From positions 1-36,467 of the forward strand of contig JAQSWQ010000079.1 of NCBI GenBank assembly GCA_029266525.1: DNA of 36,467 nucleotides. The letters are read 5' to 3'. Positions 18,434 to 25,371 of the stretch are shown here, piece by piece; within the stretch, counting starts at the first letter, position 1, and each line of letters begins with the position of its first letter. The stretch is from Microvirga sp. (GTDB lineage Bacteria > Pseudomonadota > Alphaproteobacteria > Rhizobiales > Beijerinckiaceae). Under the pieces are notes generated by a model. That model worked only from the letters and a program-made list of their open reading frames with translations, did no database searches and was not told the DNA's origin. The position numbers and the translations under genes are program-made.

Positions 18434-19384
18434 CTACTCCCCCGTGAGCGGGCCGATCTCCCTCAACGCCTTCTTGAGCGCGAGCAGCCGGCGATCGCGG
18501 TCGCGGAAGAGGTCGGCGGGGCTTCGGCCACCCCAGTCGAAAAAGCCCTTGCCGGCCATCACGCCGGTGCGGCCCTCGCCGACGAGCCTGTCGACGCTCT
18601 CGGACCGGCCGGTCGGAACCGGCGGGTCGTAGGTGCGGTTGGCGAGCGCGTTCCTGACGAGCTCGATGCCGGTGAAGTCGGCCTTGGCGAGGTGCCCGAG
18701 GATGGGGATGCGAAGCGCCAGCCCGTGGATGATGGCGTCGTCGATCTCCCGCGCCGTGGCGTAGCCCTCGTCGAGGAGCTTGAACACCTCCAAGGTGATC
18801 GCCGATTGGATGCGGTTCGCGATGTAGCCCGAGATGAATTTCTTGAGCACGATCGGCACCTGTCCCATGCCCTCGATCAGCGCCCGCATGCGCTCGACGA
18901 AGGCCGGATCGGTCTCGGGACCGGGCACGATGTCGACGAGATCGACCAGATAGGGCGGCGTGTACCAATGCGCGATCAGCGCCTGGCGCTGGCGCCTCGC
19001 CGGGATCAGCGGGAAGACGTCGAGATAGCTCGTGTTCGAGGCGAGGATCGTGTCGTCGCCGAGCAGCGGATCGATCTCCGCAAACAGCGCGCGCTTGGCG
19101 TCCGGAAGCTCGGTGATCGCCTCGATCACCACCTCCGCGCCGCGCACCGTCTCTGCAGGCGAGGCGGAGCAGCGGATCGCATCGCGCAGCCGCTCGGCCG
19201 TCCAGGACGCGTCGGCCTCGCCGGCTTCGCGCAAGGTCTCGAGCGCCGCCTCCATCAGCCCCGGCGCCTTCTCGAGCGTCTCGGCCCGGCTGTCGGTCAG
19301 GCGCACCTGATGCCCGCCGAGCGCGAACACCAGCGCAATGCCGTGTCCCATGATGCCGGCGCCGAGGATCGCGATCTCGCTCAT
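18434..19384 (-). CDS. 3-hydroxyacyl-CoA dehydrogenase family NAD-dependent dehydrogenase
   Basis: The 316-residue enzyme starts with the dinucleotide motif ILGAGIMGHGIALVF (GxGxxG at 8-13). It then has the catalytic-domain blocks ASNTSYLDV, the His in LIAHWYTPPYLVDLVDIVPG, and SGYIANRIQSAITLEV with the conserved Asn. The last third is the helical 3HCDH C-terminal domain. Family members oxidise a 3-hydroxy group to a keto group with NAD+, on acyl-CoAs or on free acids (L-carnitine and L-gulonate dehydrogenases have this single-module size). The His motif is not the standard HFFNP form, so a non-CoA substrate is possible. The start at ATG 19384 has GGGAGGAC upstream. The gene lies between a LysR regulator and livG on the same strand, suggesting joint control. 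Confidence 0.85.
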   Translation of the reverse strand: MSEIAILGAGIMGHGIALVFALGGHQVRLTDSRAETLEKAPGLMEAALETLREAGEADASWTAERLRDAIRCSASPAETVRGAEVVIEAITELPDAKRALFAEIDPLLGDDTILASNTSYLDVFPLIPARRQRQALIAHWYTPPYLVDLVDIVPGPETDPAFVERMRALIEGMGQVPIVLKKFISGYIANRIQSAITLEVFKLLDEGYATAREIDDAIIHGLALRIPILGHLAKADFTGIELVRNALANRTYDPPVPTGRSESVDRLVGEGRTGVMAGKGFFDWGGRSPADLFRDRDRRLLALKKALREIGPLTGE

Positions 19385-19440
19385 GCCCGTCCTCCCGATG
19401 CCCGTTCCGAACTCTTAGCAGGCGCGCGCGAGCCGGAACA

Positions 19441-20331
19441 TCAGGCCGCCGGCTGCGGCGTGCGCTCCGCCTCGCGCCTCAGCCATTCGCAGAACGCCTC
19501 GGCCTTGCGGCTGCGGCGGTTGCGGCGCAACGCCACGTAGGAAAAGCCGCTGGGGCAGAAGCCGAAGGGGGCGACGAGGCGGCCGGTCCTGAGGTCGTCG
19601 ATGACGTAGGGCCACGGGGCGATGCAGGCGCCGAGTGCGGCCGTCGCCGCCTCGATCATCACGAAGAAATGCTCGAACTCGGGCCCCGGACGCTCGCCCG
19701 CATCCCAGCCGACATCCGCCCCCCAGCGCGCCCAGGCGTCGCGGCGGGTGAGCGGATGGAGGAGCGTCGCGCGGGCGAGGTCGCGCGGCTTGCGGATGCC
19801 GAGGCGCTTCGCCAGCGCCGGGGCGAGCACCGGGCCGACGTCGTCCCGGAAAAGCTCGGTCGTGAGCGCGGCCGGAGGGATGGGCTTCTCGGTCATGCGG
19901 ATCGCGACCTCGTAGCGGTGGCGCTCGAAGTCCGCCGGCGCGTGCGAGGCGCTGAGCCGCACCTCGATCGCCGGATGAGCCTCGTTGAAGCGGTGCAGGC
20001 GCGGGATCAGCCAGCGCAGCAGCATGGTCGAGAGGCAGGACACGTCGAGCGTGCCCTCCTCCTCGTCCGCGACCCGCCGCACCGCTGCTTCGAGCCGGTC
20101 GAAGACGGGCGTGAGCTCGGCAAGGAGCGCGCGCCCGGCCTCAGTCAGCACGAGCCGGCTCTTCGGGCCTTCGAGCAGGCGCGCGGCGAGCGCCTGCTCG
20201 AGCTGGCGCACCTGGCGGCTCACGGCGCCGTGCGTGACGCACAGCTCTTCGGCGGCGAGCGTCATGCGCCCGAGCCGGCCCGCCGCCTCGAAGGCGCGCA
20301 GCGCGTTGAGGGAGGGCAGGCGGCGGGGCAT
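19441..20331 (-). CDS. LysR-family transcriptional regulator (GcvA-like)
   Basis: The 296-residue protein has the GcvA-type N-terminus LPSLNALRAFEAAGRLG and a winged HTH around residues 23-55 (MTLAAEELCVTHGAVSRQVR). A substrate-binding effector domain follows, with LDVSCLSTMLLRWLIPRLHR. LysR proteins are tetrameric DNA-binding regulators that usually control a divergent neighbour and often themselves. Here the divergent neighbour is a DMT-type exporter gene 100 bases away, and a perfect dyad lies in that gap. The dehydrogenase and liv genes follow on the same strand and may also be targets. ATG 20331 is the start; no clear Shine-Dalgarno is seen. Confidence 0.9.
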   Translation of the reverse strand: MPRRLPSLNALRAFEAAGRLGRMTLAAEELCVTHGAVSRQVRQLEQALAARLLEGPKSRLVLTEAGRALLAELTPVFDRLEAAVRRVADEEEGTLDVSCLSTMLLRWLIPRLHRFNEAHPAIEVRLSASHAPADFERHRYEVAIRMTEKPIPPAALTTELFRDDVGPVLAPALAKRLGIRKPRDLARATLLHPLTRRDAWARWGADVGWDAGERPGPEFEHFFVMIEAATAALGACIAPWPYVIDDLRTGRLVAPFGFCPSGFSYVALRRNRRSRKAEAFCEWLRREAERTPQPAA

Positions 20332-20363
20332 CGGCTATGTGAGGAAAGCGCACGAAGGCTGTC

Positions 20364-20381
20364 GAACAATCTCGATTGTTC
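20364..20381. promoter_or_regulatory. Operator-like dyad between lysR and DMT exporter genes
   Basis: GAACAATCTCGATTGTTC has perfect 8-base arms around a 2-base centre. It sits 33 bases before the LysR start and 51 bases before the divergent exporter start. Divergent LysR arrangements usually carry such a dyad as the regulator's recognition site. It is the only A/T-rich palindrome in this spacer. Confidence 0.6.
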
Positions 20382-20431
20382 CGCGCCGGGCCGGGCGCCA
20401 CAAGAGGGCATGCGAATCCTTCCCGCCTGAC

Positions 20432-21087
20432 ATGGATCTCTTGACCTTTTCCGCCGTGCTCGGAGCGGCCGTGCTGCACGCCGGCTGGAACGCCGTGGTC
20501 AAGGTCGGGCTCGACCGCTTCTCCTCGATCCTTTTGCTCGGCCTGTTCCAGAGCGCGATCGCCCTCGCGCTCGTGCCGTTCTTTCCCTTTCCGGCCGCCG
20601 CGGCCTGGAACTGGCTGCCGGCAGCCTGGTTCCTGCACACCGGCTACAAGCTGTTTCTGATCCGGGCCTACGCCCATGGCGACCTGTCGCAGGTCTATCC
20701 TCTGGCGCGGGGCGCCGCGCCGCTGATGGTCGCGATCTTCGGCGCGGTCGCGCTCGGGGAGACGACGGACCTCGCCAAATCCGCCGCCGTGGTGGCGATC
20801 GCGCTCGGGGTGATCCTCATGGCGCTCAAGGGCGCCCCGGCGTGTTCCGGCCGCTCCTCGGCATCTGGAAGAGCGGGCTCGCGGCAGGCGCGATGTCGCT
20901 CGCCGCCTACTGGATCGCCATCTGGGGCTTCACCCGCGCCCCCATCGCCCTGGTCGCGGCCCTGCGCGAGACGAGCGTCCTTTTCGCGGTGCTGATCGCG
21001 GTCTTCTTCCTGCGCGAGCCGGCCGGCCCCTGGCGCTGGGCCGCCGCGGCGCTGATCACCGCCGGCGTGGTGCTGATGCGCGTCTAA
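20432..21087 (+). pseudogene. DMT/EamA-family transporter with internal deletion and frameshift
   Basis: The first frame (ATG 20432) encodes the N-terminal EamA half (LTFSAVLGAAVLHAGWNAVV, then YAHGDLSQVYPLARGAAPLM) to VILMALKGAPA at about 20840. The second frame resumes with FRPLLGIWKSGLAAGAMSLA and ends in the C-terminal helices (RETSVLFAVLIAVFFLREP). Homologues of this type have roughly 280-290 residues; here only about 218 codons remain. About 60 residues, including two membrane helices, are missing at the junction together with the reading frame. DMT proteins export amino acids or metabolites across the inner membrane. The deletion would inactivate it. It is divergent from the LysR gene, which probably controlled it, and its stop lies 6 bases from the converging cyclase gene. 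Confidence 0.8.
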
Positions 21088-21093
21088 GGGGCG

Positions 21094-22143
21094 CTACACC
21101 GTCGCGACCGGCATCGCCGGCGAGCCTACCGCGCCGGTGAGCCGCAGCGGCGGGGCGGTCAGCAAAAAACGGTAGCGGCCGTTGGCGCGCAGCCAGTCGG
21201 CGAGGGGCGTGAGGTGCCAGAGCTCGCCGAGGTTGACGCCGAGCTTGAACAGGCAGTGCTCGTGGAGCGGCAGCTGGGCGCAGCAGCCTTCGCCGGGGAG
21301 CGCCGGGTGAGTTTCGACGGCGTAGTTATCGGCGATCAGGCAGGACAGGCCGGAGTCTGTGATCCATTGCAGGAGCTTCTGGTCGCGGCCGTCGAGAGCA
21401 GCGCAGGCGTTGTTCACGACAGCAGGATCGGGCGCGCCGCCCTGCTCCAGGAGGAGCTGGCCGAAGCCGGTGTGGAGGCAGACCATGTCGCCTTTCTCGA
21501 CCTCGACCTTGTCGGCCTCGATCACCCGCATCAGGGCGTCGTAGCCGACCGCGACGGGCTCGCGTCCGAGGTGGGCGTGGAGGTCGATCATCACCCCCCT
21601 GCCCTGCAGGCCGTGCTCGGCCATCCGGTGCACGCCGAGACGGCGCGCCTGCGACGAGGTCCGCGCGGGCCCGCTCGGCACGCCGGCGTCGCCCCCGCCC
21701 GATGGCCCGACCACGTCCTCGTCCGCCCGGAAGCCGTTGTAGTAGACCGCCTCCGGCCTGCCGTCGCCGTGGGCATCGAAGAGCTGGCCGACATGGGCAA
21801 GGCTGTCCCACTGGGTCGAGTATTGCAGGTGCATCACCACCAGGTCGTCTGAGATGACGTCGGTGGCGTCGGGGACCTCCTCGCAGAGGCGGAAATTGAA
21901 GTTCGGCCTCGACCCGCGCAGCGTCGGGCGGATCACCGGCGGGTGGCGGCGTGGGTTGAGGATGTTGCCGCCGGGATATTCGAGCGGCAGCGACAGGCAG
22001 AAGGTCAGCCCCTCGCGCACCTCGGCGACGCCCTGGCGGACCTTCTCGGGCGTGATGAGGTTGAGCCGGCCGAGCTCGTCGTCCGGCCCGAAATCGCCCC
22101 AGGTCGATCCATGCGGACGGCGCTTCCAGCGCGGATTGCTCAT
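21094..22143 (-). CDS. Cyclase-family (PF04199, kynurenine-formamidase-like) metal-dependent hydrolase
   Basis: The 349-residue protein belongs to the longer branch of the cyclase/formamidase family. It has the substituted metal motif MHLQYSTQWDSLAHVG in place of HxGTHxDxPxH. Later blocks are GRGVMIDLHAHLG, GDMVCLHTGFGQLLLEQ and LPLHEHCLFKLGVNLGELWH. Characterised relatives hydrolyse N-formylkynurenine, isatin or cyclic amides and esters with a divalent metal. The branch with STQWD is common in degradation clusters next to Bug-type binding proteins, as here, where a divergent TctC-like gene starts 75 bases away. It is cytoplasmic, with no signal peptide. ATG 22143 is the start, with a weak ribosome site. 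The substrate is unknown. Confidence 0.8.
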   Translation of the reverse strand: MSNPRWKRRPHGSTWGDFGPDDELGRLNLITPEKVRQGVAEVREGLTFCLSLPLEYPGGNILNPRRHPPVIRPTLRGSRPNFNFRLCEEVPDATDVISDDLVVMHLQYSTQWDSLAHVGQLFDAHGDGRPEAVYYNGFRADEDVVGPSGGGDAGVPSGPARTSSQARRLGVHRMAEHGLQGRGVMIDLHAHLGREPVAVGYDALMRVIEADKVEVEKGDMVCLHTGFGQLLLEQGGAPDPAVVNNACAALDGRDQKLLQWITDSGLSCLIADNYAVETHPALPGEGCCAQLPLHEHCLFKLGVNLGELWHLTPLADWLRANGRYRFLLTAPPLRLTGAVGSPAMPVATV

Positions 22144-22218
22144 GCGGCTCTCAGATTGACGGAAGGGCGGGGGAAGGGTGTAGGAGGCTCAACCACCAAG
22201 ATGACGGAAGGAACGCCC

Positions 22219-23196
22219 ATGCGAAAGCCCATAGCCACGCTCGTCGCGGCGCTCGCTGCGCTCGGCGCGACCGCGGCCGCCTCGCCCGCCGACAATTACC
22301 CGAGCCGTGTCGTGCGGCTAATCGTGCCCTTCCCGGCCGGCGGCACGACCGACATCTTCGCCCGCCATATTGGCGACCGGCTCGCCAAGGCGCTGGGCCA
22401 CAACTTCGTCATCGACAATCGCGGCGGGGCCGGCGGCAACATCGGCTCGGACGCGGTCGCGAAGGCCGATCCCGACGGCTACACGCTTCTGATGGGCACG
22501 GTCGGCACGCATGCGATCAACCACAGCCTCTATGCGCGCATGCCCTACGACGCGTTGCGCGACTTCGCGCCTGTGGCCTTCGCGGCGGGCGTGCCGAACA
22601 TATTGGTGGTCAACCCGAAGAACGTCAAAGCGACGACGGTGCAGGAGTTCATCGCCGAGGCCAAGGCCGCGCCGAAGAAGCTCAACTTCGCCTCGTCGGG
22701 CAACGGCACCTCGATCCATCTCTCGGGCGAGATGTTCAAGCAGATGACCGGCGTCGACATCGTGCACGTGCCCTATCGCGGCTCGGCGCCCGCCGTGAAC
22801 GACCTCATCGCAGGCCAGGTCGACCTGATGTTCGACAATTTGCCCTCCTCGATCGGCCAGGTGCGCGGAGGCAATCTGCGCGCCATCGCGGTGACCTCGG
22901 CGAAGCGCTCGCCGGCGCTGCCGGACGTGCCGACAGTCGCAGAGTCGGGCCTCCCGGGCTTCGAGGCCTCGAGCTGGTTTGCGATCTTCGCGCCGGCGAA
23001 GACGCCGCCGGAGATCGTGCAGAAGCTCAACGCCGAGGTCCTGAAGATCCTCGCCGATCCCGAGGTGCAGAGCCGCTTCGCCGAGATCGGCGGCGAGATC
23101 CGGCCCTACAAGCCCGACGAGCTGCGCGCCTTCGTGCAGTCCGAGATCGAGAAATGGGCCAAGGTCGTCAAGGCCTCGGGCGCGAAGATCGATTGA
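22219..23196 (+). CDS. Bug/TctC-family tripartite tricarboxylate transporter substrate-binding protein
   Basis: A Sec signal peptide (ATLVAALAALGATAAASPA) is followed by the family signature YPSRVVRLIVPFPAGGTTDI. Further landmarks are VIDNRGGAGGNIGSDAVAKA and VHVPYRGSAPAVNDLIAGQV. At 325 residues it is full length. Bug proteins bind carboxylates, amino acids or nicotinate derivatives in the periplasm. Most are orphans without TctAB membrane subunits nearby, and none are in this window. ATG 22219 was chosen for GGAAGGAACG just upstream; another ATG lies 18 bases earlier. It is divergent from the cyclase gene and followed by SDR and BKACE genes, so it may supply or sense their substrate (inference). 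Confidence 0.92.
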   Translation: MRKPIATLVAALAALGATAAASPADNYPSRVVRLIVPFPAGGTTDIFARHIGDRLAKALGHNFVIDNRGGAGGNIGSDAVAKADPDGYTLLMGTVGTHAINHSLYARMPYDALRDFAPVAFAAGVPNILVVNPKNVKATTVQEFIAEAKAAPKKLNFASSGNGTSIHLSGEMFKQMTGVDIVHVPYRGSAPAVNDLIAGQVDLMFDNLPSSIGQVRGGNLRAIAVTSAKRSPALPDVPTVAESGLPGFEASSWFAIFAPAKTPPEIVQKLNAEVLKILADPEVQSRFAEIGGEIRPYKPDELRAFVQSEIEKWAKVVKASGAKID

Positions 23197-23201
23197 TCCT
23201 A

Positions 23202-23367
23202 CCTCTCCCCGCTTGCGGGGAGAGGCGACTCGCGCCGAGGAGGCGCGAGCGGGTGAGGGGATGTCGACGTTCGAGCGCAAACGTCGGCATCCCCTCACCC
23301 TCGCCCTTCGGGCTTGCTCCGGCCGCCGGTTCGCGGCCGGAGCCCTCTCCCCGCAAGCGGGGAGAGG
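23202..23367. repeat. Palindromic intergenic repeat, family 1, copy A
   Basis: The element begins with the hairpin CTCTCCCCGC-TTGC-GGGGAGAG (23202-23225) and ends with its exact reverse complement (23344-23367). Between them lie CGGGTGAGGGGATG and the matching CATCCCCTCACCCTCGCCC, so the whole 166 bases can fold into a long cruciform or RNA stem with terminal hairpins. It lies between the Bug and SDR genes and could act as a terminator, a processing site or a mobile non-autonomous element. Confidence 0.85.
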
Positions 23368-23396
23368 AGGATGCGCAAAACGTAAAGGGGCTTGAA

Positions 23397-24152
23397 ATGA
23401 TCACCGCCGACCTCAACGGCAAGAGCGTTCTCGTCACCGGCGGTTCGTCCGGCATCGGTCTCGCGGCCGTCGAGCTCTTCGCAGGGAGCGGCGCCACGGT
23501 CGCCATGAATCATCTGCCGGAGGACAACCGTGCGCCGGAGGAGATTTCGCGGCTCGCCGGCGCGGGGCTGAAGGTGATCGCGGCGCCCGGCAACGTCTCG
23601 AAGCCGGGCGAGGCCGAGCGCATGGTCGGCGAGGCGATCCAGGCGCTCGGGCGGCTCGACATCCTGATCAACAACGCCGGCACGCCCGGCTCGCTGCAGC
23701 CGATCGACTTCGCCGATCTCGACGCCATGACCGAGGAGTTCTGGCAGCTGATCCTGTCGACGAACCTGATCGGGCCGTTCCGCTGCGTGCACGCCGCGGC
23801 GGCGGCGCTGAAGGCGACGAAGGGCGCGATCGTCAACACCGCCTCGGTCGCGGGGCTCGGGCGGCGCGGCAGCAGCATGGCCTATGGCGCGTCGAAGGCG
23901 GGCGTGATCAACCTGACCAAGGGCCTCGCCCGGGCCTTGGCGCCGGACGTGCGCGTCAACGCGGTCGCGCCCGGCCTCGTCGAGACGCCCTGGACCAATC
24001 CCTGGCCGGACGAGCGCAAGCGGGCGACGATTGAGCGCACGCTTCTTGCCAAGGCGGCGAAGCCGATCGACATCGCACAGGCCATGCTGTTCCTCGCCGT
24101 GCACGGCCACATCAACGGCGAGACCATCGTGGTGGATGGCGGGTTCAGCTGA
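23397..24152 (+). CDS. Short-chain dehydrogenase/reductase (SDR)
   Basis: The 251-residue enzyme is a classical SDR. It has the cofactor motif TGGSSGIG at 14-21, NNAG at 92-95, catalytic Ser150 (IVNTASVAG), Tyr163 and Lys167 (YGASK), and the C-terminal GETIVVDGGFS. It interconverts a secondary alcohol and a ketone with NAD(P) in the cytoplasm. The start ATG 23397 follows GGGGCTTGAA. The next gene encodes a beta-keto acid cleavage enzyme, so one role could be to oxidise a 3-hydroxy acid to the keto acid used there (inference). A palindromic repeat precedes and another follows the gene. Confidence 0.9.
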   Translation: MITADLNGKSVLVTGGSSGIGLAAVELFAGSGATVAMNHLPEDNRAPEEISRLAGAGLKVIAAPGNVSKPGEAERMVGEAIQALGRLDILINNAGTPGSLQPIDFADLDAMTEEFWQLILSTNLIGPFRCVHAAAAALKATKGAIVNTASVAGLGRRGSSMAYGASKAGVINLTKGLARALAPDVRVNAVAPGLVETPWTNPWPDERKRATIERTLLAKAAKPIDIAQAMLFLAVHGHINGETIVVDGGFS

Positions 24153-24186
24153 AGCGGTTCGAGGCGACATGGCGCGCTCTCTTGCT

Positions 24187-24328
24187 GTCATTCCGGGGCT
24201 CCGCGCAGCGGAGAGCCCGGAACCCATAAACGCCGCTGATGCCGATGCGCACGACCGCCTTTGCGTCGTAGGGAAACGTTCGTGGTTATGGGTTCCGGGT
24301 TCTCGCCTTCGGCGAGCCCCGGAATGAC
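24187..24328. repeat. Palindromic intergenic repeat, family 2, copy C
   Basis: Outer arms GTCATTCCGGGGCTC (24187-24201) and GAGCCCCGGAATGAC (24314-24328) are perfect 15-base complements. An inner pair GGAACCCATAA / TTATGGGTTCC continues the palindrome. The 142-base length equals that of the copy at 27425-27566. It ends 13 bases before the BKACE start codon, inside the probable leader of that gene. Confidence 0.88.
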
Positions 24329-24341
24329 AAGGGGGAAAAGC

Positions 24342-25220
24342 ATGAGCCGGAAAACCGTCATCACCTGCGCGCTCACCGGCTCCTTCGACACGCCGTCGAA
24401 GAACCCGGCCGTGCCGGTCACGCCCGAGCAGATTGCGACCTCGGCGCTCGACGCGGCGAAGGCCGGGGCGGCGGTCGTGCACATCCATGTGCGCGACCCG
24501 AAGACCACCAAGCCGTCGATGGAGCTTTCGCTCTATCGCGAGGTGGTCGAGCGCATCCGCGACAAGAACGATCAGGTCGTGCTGAACCTCACCACCGGAC
24601 CGGGCGGGCGCTTCATCCCGGACCCGGCCGAGCCGCGCAGGGCGGGCGAGGGCACCACGCTGACCACGCCTGCGGCGCGCATGCGCCATGTCGAGGAGCT
24701 GAAGCCGCCGATCTGCACGCTCGACGTCGCCACCATGAATTTCGGCGAGCACGCTTTCCTCAACATGCCGGCCCATTTGCGCGAGATGGCCGACCGCGCC
24801 AAGGCCGCGGGCGCAAAGCCCGAGATCGAGGTGTTCGACCTCGGCCACATCGAGCTCGCCAAGCGCCTGATCGCGGAGGGGCACCTCGCCGAGCCGCCGC
24901 TGTTCCAGATCTGCCTCGGCATCCCCTACGGCGCGCCGGCAACGCCGGACACGCTTCTGCTCATGCGCGACCAGCTGCCGAAGAACGCCGCCTGGTCGGC
25001 CTTCGGCATCTCGCGCGCCGAGTTCCCGATGGTCGCCGTGACGGTCGCGGCCGGCGGCAATGTCCGCGTCGGCCTCGAGGACAACCTCTACCTCGGCAAG
25101 GGCAAGCTCGCGCCGAGCAACGCGGCCCTCGTCGAGCGCGCCGCGACCATCATCGAGCTCCTCGACGCCTCGGTGGCTACGCCCAAGGAAGCGCGCGAAA
25201 TCTTCGGGCTCTCAGGATAG
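24342..25220 (+). CDS. Beta-keto acid cleavage enzyme (BKACE, DUF849 family)
   Basis: The 292-residue protein shows the BKACE zinc motif VVHIHVRDP (His48 and His50), GPGG near residue 87, LDVATMNFG, EVFDLGHI and the late VRVGLEDN block. BKACE enzymes condense a beta-keto acid with acetyl-CoA and cleave it to acetoacetate and an acyl-CoA. Known substrates are 3-keto-5-aminohexanoate, dehydrocarnitine and short beta-keto acids. The TIM-barrel enzyme is cytoplasmic. ATG 24342 follows GGGGGAAAAGC; the frame is open upstream only across the repeat. Its partner may be the SDR just upstream, or the 3-hydroxyacyl-type dehydrogenase at 18434-19384 as in carnitine breakdown (inference). Substrate specificity cannot be read here. 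Confidence 0.9.
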   Translation: MSRKTVITCALTGSFDTPSKNPAVPVTPEQIATSALDAAKAGAAVVHIHVRDPKTTKPSMELSLYREVVERIRDKNDQVVLNLTTGPGGRFIPDPAEPRRAGEGTTLTTPAARMRHVEELKPPICTLDVATMNFGEHAFLNMPAHLREMADRAKAAGAKPEIEVFDLGHIELAKRLIAEGHLAEPPLFQICLGIPYGAPATPDTLLLMRDQLPKNAAWSAFGISRAEFPMVAVTVAAGGNVRVGLEDNLYLGKGKLAPSNAALVERAATIIELLDASVATPKEAREIFGLSG

Positions 25221-25235
25221 AGCGGCCGGTTACAA

Positions 25236-25353
25236 CCTCTCCCCGCTTGCGGGGAGAGGCCGACTCGCCGAAGGCGAGCGGGTGAGGGGCTGTCGACGAT
25301 CAAGCGCAGGCGCCGACAGCCCCTCACCCTCGCCCTTCGGGCTGGGAGAGGAG
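25236..25353. repeat. Palindromic intergenic repeat, family 1, copy B
   Basis: This copy opens with the same CTCTCCCCGC-TTGC-GGGGAGAG hairpin (25236-25259). It has the inner pair GTGAGGGGCTGTCG / CGACAGCCCCTCAC and closes with a shortened CTGGGAGAGG arm. It fills the gap between the converging BKACE and TRAP permease genes, where it would serve as a bidirectional terminator. It is shorter and less symmetric than copy A. Confidence 0.85.
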
Positions 25354-25371
25354 AAGGTCGAGCCTCCGACC

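Noticed and set aside
23202-25353. CRISPR-like appearance of repeated palindromes
   Set aside because: Copies are separated by whole genes, are over 100 bases long and have no regular spacers; they are dispersed intergenic repeats.
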